Source: Dromaius novaehollandiae (taxonomy: Eukaryota; Chordata; Aves; Casuariiformes; Dromaiidae). From it: a stretch of 64,000 bases of DNA. Below, in pieces: positions 35,251-48,255 of the stretch (positions are counted from its first letter, which is position 1; every line of letters starts with the position of its first letter). A model generated the notes under the pieces. That model did no database searches. It was given only the letters and a program-made list of their open reading frames with translations, and was not told where the DNA came from. Location: the NCBI RefSeq assembly GCF_036370855.1, contig NC_088103.1:36931904-36995903 (forward strand), read 5' to 3'. A program made the translations under genes and the position numbers.

Positions 35251-38200
35251 GTTTCCCTAACACCCCCCCCCCCGCCCCCTACAGATGGCATGGAGCAAAG
35301 GTCAGCAGTGCGTGTGCTCGGCCAGACCTGTGGCCTCCCCCTGCTTCTCTGTGGCCCTGTGTTATTGCAGCTGCAGCTCCTTGGACATAAGGAGTGTGAT
35401 TCTCCTGGCTTACTGTTATAGGCTGTAGGTGCAGCAGGAGTCCTAAGATGGCAGCTGTCAGCTGAAAGCATAAACTTTGTGAAAGTCTTCCTCTTTGGGA
35501 CAAGGCTGAGCTGTTTGTTCATGAGGGAATGACTTCAAATTTCCAATCTGAACACTAGCTGCTGTGAGAGACAGCATGGCACTTGGGATTGTGTGCATAT
35601 GATAGATATTCTGGTTTGCATCTTTATTTTTGGCAGTGTTGAACACAAATACTTTCAAGTTGTTTAACTGATGATTAAAACCACGCAAAATTCAGTACCA
35701 AACTGTCTAGGAGGTCAAAAGGAATACCACATGCTGTTGCTCTTTGGGAGGAGTCTGTCCCAGCTTGTGCTTAATGATATGCATAATCTGGAAGTTTCTG
35801 TAGTATGTAAAAGATGCCAAAATACATTCACAACTTCTTTTCATGTTCTCAAAGAAAGGAAGATGCTGTGAGATGTGCTGGGACACTGACTCCACCAAAG
35901 GATCATGTGAAAAACTACTACTGAGTTGTCAAGTGGTGGACTGTATAAGCTTTCTACTGTTTTTACAGTAAAGTGTTCTTTAAACCAATGTGAGAAGAAC
36001 AGTAGCTGAAAAATGCCAGGATAGAATTAAGTCTGCATATTTTTAAAAGTGAGGGTAATCTTTCAAAGTGTTTTGGCAATTTCTTCATTTTAATGGGTAT
36101 CTCAGTATTCAAAGTGATTATTTGTCCTAAAAGAGTTGTGCTTTAACTACAGCATCTCTTAGATTAGAAGCTGAAATTTAATATAGGAAGTCTTCTGGCT
36201 GACATGAGCATTTTTTAGAGTGAGCTCAACAGAGAATCCTTGTCAGTGATATATTTATTTTGAGTAATCATGTCCAATTGAGGTTGGGAAATCATTTAGT
36301 AGGAACCTACAACTAGATTGGCTGACTTTTCATCCTATAATTGTAGGTAGGCATGTAATAGGTAGTCGGCTTAGAAAGTGCAACAAAGTATCCATTCTGC
36401 TCACTGTAACTAAGAAAATGCTAAGAATAGAAGAGTATCTATCAGTGAAAAGAATCTAATTGGTCCTACAACAGGAGAGGAAGAGGGGAGGAAAAGCTTA
36501 GTGATCCCTTCAGGCCTGCCCCAGAAAAAACGTCTTGATGGAGATCTGGTGACTAATTCAACCTTGAGGCTGTGAGCCAGACAAATTAAGCATGTGCCCC
36601 AAAGTTTTCTCAGTGTTACCAGGAGGATCAGTGTCTCCTGCTGACATCCTGTCCTACAGTGTGCAGTGCGTCCCAGGAAGGTGGCGTGACTTGGATGCTG
36701 TTTGGGTTTCTTTATGTGCTAAGGGGGAAATATATCTTCTGTGTTCTATGATGCTGGGTTTAGGTCCTCAGAGAATATCCTGACAGAAGATAAAAGACGT
36801 TTTTGTACTGTGGTGATAATTAAAATACAAAAATTATTGGATGCTGTTTGTAGATAAGATGAAGCCTAAGAGAAATGACGAAGATAAAAACAGTAGAATC
36901 TTTCAGTATTTTAATTAATTTTCTGGAAATATATAAAAAAAGCATTCGCTGATGAGAGTTTGTGGACAATTCAGTGATTGTTGAAAAGGTATGTGCGAAT
37001 TTCTTGATACAGAGCAATCTTAATGACTTTGTGAGCACACCTGTCAATTGAAATGCACATTATTACAACTGATTTCAACTTTACGTCTAGGAACAAGAAA
37101 TACATAGGCCGTATCTTCAGGAATGAAGTGACAGAAGAGGATTGAGGAAGCATGTAATGTGCAGATATCTTCAAAGGCAACTAAGTAGCAAAAGAAGAAA
37201 ATGTCCCTGATTGTATAGACAGAGGAGCAAGAATAAGGAAGTTACTTTACTTCTATAAAGGGTATTGGTGAGAATAAATACTGAAATACTGTATATGGTT
37301 CTTGAGTCTGGAGTTTTCTGCAGTCTGCCAATTTCTAAGAAGAGCCACCAGTGTTATTCAATGGCTAGAGAAAATGTCTTTCAGTGAAAGACTAAAGTAT
37401 CAAATCTGATTAGCTGGTAGGAGGACATTGAGAGGTGACTTGATTATAACATATATATACTTTGAGAGGGAAATAGTATGAAGTACTTAAAACATGAAAG
37501 CATAATAAGGCCCAGTGACTGAAAGCTAAAGCAACACAGCATAATTTTAGAAAATGCCATAGAGATGTTTGTTTAACAGGAGAAAGAAAAGGCAAGTCAG
37601 TTAGTTCTTATCTTAGTGAAACCTACTTGCCATTAACATTGAGGCTCTCAGCTAGGTTTTCTAATAGGAAGCTGTTGGATAAATGTTATATTTACTTTGG
37701 GAACAGCTAGGGAAAATTATTGTAACTAGAGACTTCCTTGCAATGCCTATGCTGTCTGTTAGGTAGCAATTAGTGTGGTGGTAGCATAGATAGTCTGTAA
37801 AGAATGGCATCAGACATTTGGGGAAATTTTGTTGGGAAGATAATGTTTTTATTAACCAGCTGATGTATAGTTTGATAGGCTTTTGGGCTTATAGCAAAGG
37901 GTCTGTCTTTTATACATAGTAATTTATAGCTGGAAGAGACATTGTTGCTTCCTGCAACTGTGGTTTCATTGTCCAGTAGGTGGTAGCAGTGCTGCGTAAA
38001 ATGTCTGTATCGTTAAATGTATTTGAATAGCAACACAATAAACTATTTTGGAAGACCAGAATTATGTCTCTTCTTAAATGCATTATTTTTATAGTTAGAG
38101 CTGATAGGAATGTACACCTGAAATTATTTCTAAAGATAGCTGGATTCAGTCTTTTAAAACATGTATGAACTATGTTGAATAAGTGCAGTTAAATCATCAC

Positions 38201-38469
38201 TATTCTGCATTCCTCAAAGTTAAACCCTGAAGCAGTTCAGGGTCAGATGGAAGGCAAGTGAAGTCTAAGCACTCAGTAGCAAATAATGCTGTAAAGACAA
38301 TTGTGTCCAAGTAGTTTAATGTTCCTGGTTTTGAACTTCCTCTGTATGGATAAATTGTTAACACAGGGAGGTAGTAACTAACAAAAATTTGGCTTTTACA
38401 AACAAAGCAGTCTGTTCTTATGACAGAAATTGCAATCCAAACCAAGGCCAAAATGGAGATGATAGTTTG
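35251..38469. other. Intergenic sequence upstream of SMNDC1
   Basis: It begins with a C11 run (35263-35273) followed by CCCCCTACAG, which looks like a splice acceptor on the plus strand with a CCCTAAC branch-like site just before it. A 48-codon open frame starts with the next ATG but matches no family. After about 35450 the sequence is AT-rich with no recognisable feature apart from short palindromic AT strings. Confidence 0.6.
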
Positions 38470-38494
38470 TTTTTTTTTTTTTTTTTTTTTTTTT
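38470..38494. repeat. T25 homopolymer
   Basis: Twenty-five consecutive T; on the minus strand it could be the A-tail of an old retroposon, but no element body is recognisable next to it. Confidence 0.9.
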
Positions 38495-40199
38495 AGGCTT
38501 CTCTGGTGGGTTGCCTTCTGGCAGGCCTTGTACATCAGGTTTGAAAGACATCAGTATATTCATTTGGAGTGAACCACTAAGTAAATATTATATTCGTACT
38601 TAGATTTTAAGGGTTATTTTCCTGAAGATGATTTTTTTTTCTTTTAGCTGATGTGTGCCTCTGAGCAGTGTTGAGCTTTTTTATTTTTTATTGTTTGTCA
38701 TTGTGCTGTCATTAGCGCTGTCAGCATTGTCCATAGTCACAATTATATAATGCTTCCTACTATAAGGCATTGTTTTTGTTGTTTCTGCAAAATTTGTTTC
38801 TTTGGGCTGATTTTTTCTTCTGTTCTGCTGACTGCTTGGCTCTAGCTAAACTTTGGAATGCTTCAGCAGTTTGACACTAACAAAAATCAAGTTATAGGAA
38901 AAAAATGTTGATTGGCAGGCACATGGTAAAAATATACAGCTATTTTGTTGAGAGGTTTTAGTGCCTCTGTTTTGGAGCAGGGACTTGAAACTTGGAAGGG
39001 AGGTACTGCTTATTTTAAGGATGTGTTTTTTGCTGTTACACTCTGAAATTTGTCTTAGTTGCAAGTTTTTCAAATACCTGTTTATGCAGAAGTTAGCTGG
39101 GATGCAAAGTTAGATACTTAGAAAAGTTGTTAGACTCTACAACTCTGGCAGCCAGCACCAACTGTGGTGTTAAGTAATGAAATTGAGAGCTCCAACATGC
39201 TCTGTGCTCTGAGTGATTACGGTAATTACTCCCCATCAGTGAAAAAGGCACAGTGACTAAAACTGAGGAGTAAAAATGACTCAGAATTGGATGAGGAATA
39301 GGAGACAGGGTGGAGCACCGTAGAAAGAAGGAGAAAAAGAATTGGGAAGAACAGACAAAAAGCCTGTATCCATTAGCACATCACCCACGTCAGAAGAGTC
39401 CAAGAGTCTTGGATTTCTATCCTCTTGCTGTTGACAACTTTGTGAAACCTCAAAAAGTGCTAGCTTACCTGGGAGATGACAACCTCCTAATATGACCATT
39501 TACTTTATTGATGCGAGTGGCAGGTCTGTTTGATGAATCTAAGTCAGGCCTACACAGCATGCAGCTCGTCAAGTATTTTTTTCAACTTCATGTGAGTCTT
39601 TGATTTGAAGGAGTATGCCATGTCAAGATGCAGCTTCTTTCTCAGAGGCATTCTTCTGTTTGCATCTGTCAGCATGTCAGTACACATTTCCTGGGGGCTT
39701 CAGAAGTCAGCTGGAGACTCTGATCCTTCCTCTCAGGGTGCTGGGAAGTATGTTGCTAAGATTTCTTATGTCCATAGGAGTTTTGAATGACAGAAAAATT
39801 GGGAAGATGAGGGGAGCTTGGGAAGCTGGGAGGAAAGGCTATATTGCAGTGGGTAGTTGAGCTTGGGATGATTAGGAGAGGAGCTTGGACTAGTGAGCCG
39901 GAGGTGTGGGAGGTCTGGGAAGCAGGAACTCAAAGTTAGTATGGAAAGAGCGGAGGGGTATTTGATGTTTGTGTGTGACCTGGGAAGTAAGGGACAAGGA
40001 GTGCTGCAATGATGAGTTGTGGGACTGGTATGGGGGAGAGGAGAGAGAAGTACTGCAGTAGTGAGAGCAGACAGAAGGGAGGTTATTGTGTGTGAAGAGA
40101 GAGCAGAAGTTGCAATGAGTAAGTGAGTGGGGGGAGAAGGCGATCTTAGGTACAGCTGAGAGCAGTGATGACTGCGTGAAGAGAACTACCTACCTTTTC
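38495..40199. other. Intergenic sequence; purine-rich 39.8-40.15 kb
   Basis: No gene seen. From about 39800 to 40150 the plus strand is strongly G/A-rich (GGGAGGAAAGG, GGGGGAGAGGAGAGAG and similar), a low-complexity stretch without a clear repeat unit. Around 39395-39490 a T-arm-like segment could be a SINE scrap but is too weak to call. Confidence 0.55.
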
Positions 40200-40460
40200 C
40201 CCACTAAGGAGTTAGTGCCAGCCAGGCACCACGTGCTAGCTGGGTTTGCAGCAACTGATTAGCTGCATAAGCAGTCCCTGGCTGATGAGCTTCTGCAGAT
40301 GGCAGCCGCTCAGAAGCAGCGGGCTGGGCTGCTGGGTGGCCGCGCTGCACTGATGAGCGGCTTTGCTGTGTCCCAGCCGTTGCAGCTCAGCGCTAGCAGC
40401 CGGCCTGGTGATCCACCCACGTGGGAGGTGTGCGTTCCTGGCTTAAACGTTCCAAGCCCA
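40200..40460. promoter_or_regulatory. Small GC/CpG-rich patch with two E-boxes
   Basis: A GC-rich island in an AT-rich desert, with many GCTG/CAGC words and CpGs (for example CGGGCTGG, GGCCGCGC, CAGCGC). Perfect CACGTG sites lie at 40230-40235 and 40418-40423, near its two edges. It sits about 5.5 kb upstream of the SMNDC1 promoter. Enhancer or unannotated promoter activity is an inference. Confidence 0.4.
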
Positions 40461-43400
40461 GCTGATGGGAATGTCAGACTGATTTCATTTGGTAACTCTG
40501 CTTTTGCTTTGTCACCTACTTCACTTTGTTGTCTTTTATTAAAACAAGCACGTTATATTACAAGAATATTAGTGTGAAGTCAAGCCCCTGAAATCTCAGC
40601 ATTATGGTTGCCTGTGTTGCCTTAGTCTGACCACTTCTGCTAGTGCATTAGGCTATGGTCTTTAATTACATTATCCCATGCTTTCATCCTCCTCCTCTTA
40701 ATCTCTGTTCTGTTCAGAACACAGGATTTACAGTAATCAAGGTTGTGTAATCAAAAAATAGGCTATTGTTTGTAGATCCTGCATCTCTTTCTGCTGAATT
40801 TTAAAGGAAAGTAAGCTGAAAGAAGAGGAAAATAACTTTGCAAGAGGGCAATTGAATGCCATCATAAAGACCTGTGTTGGGTCCCATGTGCAGAAGTAGG
40901 TTCACAATGTGAATGCAAGGCACTTGGGTATGGAAAAAGAAAGCTCGGGGTGCAAACTTAGGGCAAATTGTGCAATAGCACTTGACATTGAAAACTGACC
41001 AGAGAAGGTCTGATTCAGCTGCAGGTTATACTGGAGCATGGCTAGATTGCTTTTAGAAACTGTGTCATGTGTTTGTAGGTTTTGAAAAATCATAGCATTA
41101 CTGCAATTTGCTACACCTACTGCTCCTGATCAGTATTACTTAGACCATAAGGATAGTTGTTGTGGGACAGTCAAAAATAGAAAGAAACGATTTAAGACAG
41201 TGAGACTTAATTACAAAAAGGGTCCTGAGAACTTGCTGCCACTTCAGAATTTAGTGAGATCATAACCTTAATCCATCAGATACCTTTGGAACTTGTCTGC
41301 TCTCCTGTAAAGTAAGGGATAATCAAGCTATCTTATATTGTGGAATGAATTTTTAAAAAATGCTGTGGTACAGTAGTGATGAGTATCAAATAAAAGCCAG
41401 TAAGAAAATGAAGAGTTATCTCTTTATAGTAGCATTCGAATGCTTTGTGACAAAGATTTTATCTGCACAGAAAAGATACAAATGTTTAGGTGGTTCTGGT
41501 GAGTTCTGCTGACTTCAGACCAGATTGTGAGTATCTGGCATCAGAACAGTATCAGAGGGCTACTGAAGTCTGACTTTGTCATGCCATGTTTTACTTCCAT
41601 GCTATGAACCTAGAAGGTACACAAGGTTAATGTTTTTAATGTTGAACTAGGACAAGTTTTTGTTTTTGTTTTTTTTTTGCTTCACATAAGTCCTCAGAAG
41701 TGTTAACTGTGTTACAATAGCTGCAGAATTCACATGCATCAATGTGCTTTCTTTACCAATATAAGCAACATGTACAATCTACATAAAATCCAAAGTATTC
41801 ATATCCCTGTTCCAAACTCTTCATTTACTGCCAGGCTTTCAGACACGTTCTTCTGAAGTGAGAGAATTTCTGAAGTATGCATGTAGCAGTGAGATATGGC
41901 AACCACCCATCCTGTTGCGTGAATGAACTTGCTAAATGTTCTCTTCTACATCATGTTAGTCACTACTTCAGCAGCGAGACTACTTTCCTGTGGTTTAGCA
42001 TCCTGTTACTAGCAATCAGAACGTCGTGTCATTTCTAACACCTGATATGGTACGTACAGAAACTGAAAGTCCTTCTACAGATGTTTCCTCTGAAAATGAA
42101 ACTGAATTTTCTCTTGAATTAGTTGTCTTGAATATCATTGCAGCTGTCTCCAAATGTTATTTTTTTGGATTCTTTGCAGGCAGATAGATGTCAATATGCA
42201 GAAGCTAATAATAAAGAAGGGTTTATCAGATGAGCACTTAGAACTCTTTAGCAATGTTTTCATTGAAAGGAAAAAAAAATCACACAGCTGGTGATTGATA
42301 TGCCTTTAAATACTAAATTTCCTATAAAAATATTGTGGTATCCAACTTAATACGATGGGAAAAATGGATCACTATGTTTATAAAGGGTATATTGAGATAT
42401 AGGAGCTTTGAAAACCTAGCTAAAGGGCTCTTGTTCACACAGAGGTATTGTCACCACATGTGGGCTCTGGGGTAATTTTTACTCATTACATAGTGCCTAA
42501 CGATCTACGTGAACTTTCTTTATTTTCTTTCAAGGTTTTTAGCGATTTCATCTAATTTTCAAGTGAAGTGCTATCTACATCCTTTACTTATGAAGGAAAG
42601 AAGTTATAGTTGATATGTTATTCTGTTTTATACACTATATTTCATGAGGATTTTGATTCCCCATGCCATGCTTCCCTTGTGAGAAGGTTTCAGTTCTTCA
42701 GTACTCGTAAATCCAAAGTCTTTCTAAAGCTTTAGGGCTACAGGAGGATTTACCACTTGGCTTGGTCCTTTATTGACTCAGGGATAGATAGTAGATTCTG
42801 ATTAGATCCCCTGAAATTTTGGGAATGCTTGTCCTCTTCTTGGTCAGGCCTGTCCACAATTGTTTGTTGAGAGGGGAAAATGTGCTATTTGATGGTACTG
42901 GACCCTGTACTGTTACCAGAGGAGAGAGCTTAAAATGAAAAGCACCAGTGTCAGTGGGAACAAAAAGATGAAAATTTTTGTCAGTGACCACTTTAATGGA
43001 CCATATCAATCATAATAATATTTCATGTTATATTCTTGGGATTTTATCCAAGGAAGAGAAAAGGTTGATAGAGGGAGGAGAAGATTGTATTCAATAATGG
43101 GCAAAATTATTCATATACTAATTATTCAGATGCATCTTGCTTTTCTCCGAGTTTTCAGTTCTGTACCAGGTCAGTAGCATACTGAATTTTTACAGGACAC
43201 GTGTGGGCAAGAGCGTGTGTAGACAAACACCTGTTCTTCTTGTGTTAGGCAGGATGATCTGATGTATATTTTTTAAACGAGTAAGGGGAAGGCATGTAAT
43301 GGTTTACCATATAGATAGCAGTATAGAAACATAGCATATAGAAACGGCTAATCAGATAAAGCACAGCTGAGAGTTGAACCTTCTGAATTTTAAGGCATGT

Positions 43401-46250
43401 TTGTTCTTTTTTGGTTTGTTTTGTTTTAAGCATCAGTCTAAGATTCTCTTTGGGATTTGCCAGTTAGGCAAATAAACAAGAATAGCTATGTATGGATCCA
43501 AACCGCCTGCATGCAGCTCTCATCTATAGATTTTATTTAGAGCCATCAAGCGGATGTTTCATATGTTTAACATTTTTTCATCTTTGTACCCTCCCTCCCA
43601 CACCTGATTGAACTTTGAAATGTCAGAAGGCCACATACCAGAAAGTGGTGTGTAAACAAGCCCACTGCTGCTTCAGGTATTAGTTTTATGGATTCAGATA
43701 TGACTAATAAGGAAGTTTTTTCATTCATTGTTGGTGGATGACCAATTTATACTAATATGAGGAACAAAGCTGGAGGAGGTCATGTCGCCCAGGGACAGCT
43801 CAGTCCCTAGAGTGAGTCATGACACTGATCTCTTAAGCCGCAGAGGAGAAAAAATGGTAGTAAAATTCAAACATAGGTTTTTTTTTTTTCTCTTCTTCCT
43901 TTTTTTGAGGTATTTCCAAGCAGACTTATTTCATTAACACCCATGAAGTTAATATTTCTAGAGTTAGGGGATTCACTTGGGCTCTCCATCTCCCTTTTAT
44001 TGTAATAAAATGAGGTCAGTAACTGCCTGCTAAGTCAGAAGGAATAGTGGGCATAGGAAATGCCCATTTACGTTGCTCTAGATGAGTTTTCATAGTGCCT
44101 TTCTCGCTCCTTTTTTAATCAGTTTGGGAACTCAAATATATGTTAAAGCAGTGGAGAAGATAGCATTTTTTCTTTCATTCCTTTCATTTTCCTTTCATAC
44201 CTGAATTGTGAAGTACAAATAAATGATCCATTGTGCTAGACTGTGGTGCTGAATTTTGTTTTTCTTCAAGAGAATGGTATTTCACTTGGAGCCAGAGAAA
44301 TGGTGCAATATAGCAGAATTATTATAACTAAATTATTGCACATCCTAAAATCTTACTGACAACATTAGCAGATCTAAAGGCAGCAAGTGCAGCCCTTGCT
44401 GTGGTTTACATATGCAGACTGTTCTGTATCACAGACTTCCCTGCAGCAGAGCTGTTTTGTGCATGAACGGTGACTGTTTGCTAGGCACCCTCCTCCCCAA
44501 GATCACTGCTGCAATCAAAAGGGCAGTTTCTTCCCAATTGACAGATGCCTTTAGTAGCAACTTCAATCAAGTCAGTAGATCTTTTACAATTGCATTTCCC
44601 ACTGTACTAAAAACTGCCTGTAAGTAGATGACGATGCCTGTCAAACCATGAAACCCCTTAAAGATTTCATCTGCATACTATGTAAAACCCGTGAGAGAAT
44701 CAGAGTTCAGTGAAATACAGACATGGTTTCAGACTCATGTAAAACAAAGTTTAGAGTCAAGGCCAAATTATGGTGTGATAAAATTTTAAGGCCAACATTG
44801 TGTGATTTATTTTCAGGAACTGTGGTTCAGAGTGGTTGAAATATTAGATCAGCTATGTTAATCATTTTTTTAATGAAACCTCTTAGGAAATAATCTTACT
44901 AGGCTTCTTTGATGCATCCAAATAGGGAAATAATTGTTTCTGAAATGATTTAAATCACTGGAGATGTGTTCGTGGGCTATTCCTATTGCCAGTTATTCTA
45001 ATAATATAAGTGATTTTAGTATGTAGTGTTCAGTATATATTGATTCACTTCTCTCCTGGAGCCAGTCAAGTTTTCAGACCATATATTTCCATTTACACGG
45101 CATTAAAACACTCTGTGTGTCTAATAAGACTAGTGAAAAACTTTCTAAAAGAATTTATTGGTTGGAGAAATTATTGAAAGCGAGAAGGAAATTTTGTATT
45201 AAGTACATGTCAATATTCTTAAAGCGAAACAGGAACAGAGGAAGGAGAATATAGAATAATAGGAGGAAGGAAATTAGGGGTGGTTTATCTACAAATGAGA
45301 ATTAACAGTTTAGGTTCTGCTGCAGGAAGAAATTCATAATTGAGTCAATGTGTAGTGCATACCACATAGATGTATTGAGCTGAATAAAATGCATGTTCAC
45401 CTCACAAGAACCAGAGTTGTCTTCTGGAGCTGTTTGTTTTTGTTAGTTGAATTTGCCTCAGTCTGTATGCATCTTTGAAGATGTAAACAAGGTAAACCAA
45501 TGCAGAGCAGCCAAGTGCCATCATTTTGGCTTTACTATCTTCATCTTTTGATTTTGTCTAAAAATTTAAGTAACTGAGATTGCAAATGCGTTTAACAGTT
45601 GTTCCTGTAATAACATGCTCTTTAAGTGTAGTTTTGAATATTTTTTACTTAGTGATTTTCTGTCTTCCTGTGTTTTGTTATTAAGATAGGATTCCATTTG
45701 AGGTAACAATTTTAAGTGTGTCTGTAGTTCCCCGACCTGGGTAGAAGTCCCTGAGATGTCCCTTGGGAAGAGACTGAACTGCATATTGAGAAACAGGATC
45801 AGAATGCGCAGGAAGCTAAGGATGTGGGCAGAAGGGCTGTCCACATCTAAATAGTGCCATGTTTACGGTATAGGGAAAAGGTTTATGTAAGGGGCAGAAA
45901 AAGCAGGTGCCTTAAGGTCTCAAAGGCCTGCTACGCTGTTCAGCCATTTAGGAATCTTAAGTTTCTGGGTTTATACCATTGTCAGTACAGTCAGATTTGA
46001 TCTTCCTTTTGATTCCTGCAGGTCTCCAAAAGCAGAGAACGGGCAGCTAAATTCTGCATGTGCCCATATTCAGACTTTGTTCAACCTTATAGCAAAAGAT
46101 AGCTAAGATAAGCTCCCTGATGTTCTTTTGGTAATCCAGTATAGACAGTTATTCCCATCTGTGATGGGACAGCCTGGTTTTGCAAGGTCAGATCTTCCAG
46201 AGGATCGTTAGGGGTTTCGTGGAGAGGGTGATTTAAAACATGGAGCCCTG
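40461..46250. other. Intergenic desert, no gene seen
   Basis: AT-rich with no coding signature on either strand. It contains a possible MIR 3' part at about 41300-41360 (CTGTAAAGTAAGGGATAAT) and short T runs. The 92-codon open frame on the minus strand (45844-45566) is Leu/Lys-rich but not recognised. Confidence 0.6.
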
Positions 46251-46279
46251 AGGTATTGATATGGCTTGTATTCTGCCTG

Positions 46280-46355
46280 TGATTTGCTGTTTAACCTTGA
46301 TCAAGTTGCTTACCGCTTGCCTGTTTTCCACATCTGCAGAATGTGAGTAACGCAA
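46280..46355 (+). repeat. MIR-family SINE core
   Basis: GATTTGCTGTTTAACCTTGA, then TCAAGTTGCTTACCGCTTGC and CTGTTTTCCACATCTGCAGA, follow the MIR core order: gctgtgtgaccttgggcaag, then ttacttaacctctctgtgcc, then tcagtttcctcatctgtaaa. Diverged, plus orientation. Confidence 0.7.
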
Positions 46356-48228
46356 GGTAGAAGCTAATACATGCAGAACTACCGCTATATGTTCATACTT
46401 CTCAGCTGGAACAGAGAGTGAAAGGGGTGCTTAGTTGCTCATCTAAGTCATTTAGTTTGCCCGCTGCCGCTTAAAATAGCGTCAAGTCAGCATGACGCAT
46501 CCTCTGCTCTGCTGTGGCCCACCAAACATATGTCGGTGTGCAGCCTGTGGCCCTCTGTTCTTTCTCTCTAGCTCGGCTGGCAGACGTTACCCTTCCTGCG
46601 TGCCGTTGCAGTCTGACCCGCGTGTTCAAAGTGTGCAGGTGGAGCGTGTGTCACTGAGAAAGTCTGAGCCATAGGCAGTGACGCCGAGGAGATGACATAG
46701 CCAAAAGGTGCTGAAGCACTTAGCTTCAGATAATTTTAACTTACAAAAGAAATGAATATACATCAGGTATATCTGTCCATGTAAATGAAACCTTGGGACA
46801 CTTCTACAGCCGTGACTAATCCTATGCACGCTGTGACTCAGCTCGTGAAGCATATTATCGGGAAAGGTCCCAGAGCTCCCAGTTATAAACCAGTGAATGA
46901 AAGCACTGTATTTTCTGAAACAACCAGGATTATTGAATCTAATTTTGTTGTCTGTTCTCTACCCCTTCAAAAAAATAAACTACCCAAATGTTTATAGCTG
47001 TGCAACAGAGGGAACATCATTTATAGTAAACATGCCCTTTGCCTTGAATTCACGTTTGCCTCCTGATTCTTGCTCTATTTCTGAGTTGAGAATCAAAATC
47101 TCAAAACAAAACTCTGAAACATGATTGACTCCAAATTATTTTGTCAGGACATGCTTTTAGTCTGCCTTGTGGTTTGTGAGCTGCATCAGGTTTTTACCAC
47201 CAGTAAGCTCTATATATTGGCTGAGGGTAACTCGAAAGGACTGTAAGACACATGCAGTCTTTTCTGATGGACTTGGTAGCAGAACTCATAATAAGTACAG
47301 TATTCATAGTTTGATTTCCCCATAATAAAAACACAGCAAATTTCTAGGCTGAATCCAAACCTGACATCTGATTTATTTTAAAACATGAACTAAAAGGCAT
47401 GCAGATCCTGTTGTGAATTTGGGAAACTCTCTTAGGCTTATTACCCTTTTCCATACTTTATGATTTCAAGTTACTAATTGATCTTTCAAAGTAACATTAA
47501 CAGCAAGACGTACATGAGGTGCTCACAAAATTTTAACAAAAATCGTGGTTCCAAGGGATTGCTTTTGGCCTTTTGACTGAGTCAACCCCTAAAATCAAAG
47601 ATGCATGTTTCCTTCCTCCCTCCTTTCGTCCTGGACTGTAGGACTTAAACAAATGTTTAAGACTGCATCTTGTACTTTGGGGCTGTTTCATGGTTTATAA
47701 ACTGCCCCATCCCACCGTCTGTGTGTACAAAGCCTAGCAACCTCCGTTCCAGATGAATGTAGCAGAGTATTGCTGTAGGTGCGAGGGATCTGATCTAAAT
47801 GATGATGCTTCTTTACAACTATTCAAACACTAAAGTGCGAGGTTGGCACCTCTCATGCTAGTTGATACTGTCAAACTGTTTCTGTATATTGCTTTGAATC
47901 CTGCTTGAGTCTGGTACCTTTCTTTCATTTTCCTTTTTTCATGACAAGCTTTTCTCCTTAAAATATGACTATACTGTCTTCACAAATTGAGCAAATCCAA
48001 CGTTTTAGCCTGCCCTGCGAATGTGACTCTGAGGAGTATTTTACTCAAACTCATTCTGTTTAAGAGGACTTTTTAATTCAACATGACCTAAATACTCTTT
48101 TTCTTGCTGTTCTAAATCAGGAGCAGACAAACGTCAGCTGTGCCCGAAGGTTGTGTTTGGCCTTTGAAGGCTACTTTAAAAACAGTATTTCACGTGTTCT
48201 GTATTTCTCCTGTTTTTATTTTATTTTA
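46356..48228. other. Intergenic desert, no gene seen
   Basis: AT-rich sequence with scattered CpGs around 46460-46700. No exon, RNA gene or clear repeat recognised. Confidence 0.6.
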
Positions 48229-48255
48229 TTTTTTTTTTTTTTTTTTTTTTTTTTT
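48229..48255. repeat. T27 homopolymer after TTTTA repeats
   Basis: TTTTA-type units (48214-48228) run into 27 consecutive T. On the minus strand this reads as a poly(A) tail followed by TAAAA units, but no retroposed gene is recognisable upstream of it. Confidence 0.9.

Noticed and set aside
37921-37960. TTATAGCTGGAAGAGACATT, considered as a CR1 LINE 3' region
   Set aside because: Only a few scattered matches; no following CR1 landmark or tail repeat.
45566-45844. 92-codon Leu/Lys-rich minus-strand frame, considered as a LINE ORF1 scrap
   Set aside because: No clear match to a transposon protein, no flanking LINE sequence and no poly(A) tail.
48214-48255. T27 run, considered as the tail of a processed pseudogene on the minus strand
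   Set aside because: The adjacent sequence shows no coding similarity and I could not see a target-site duplication.
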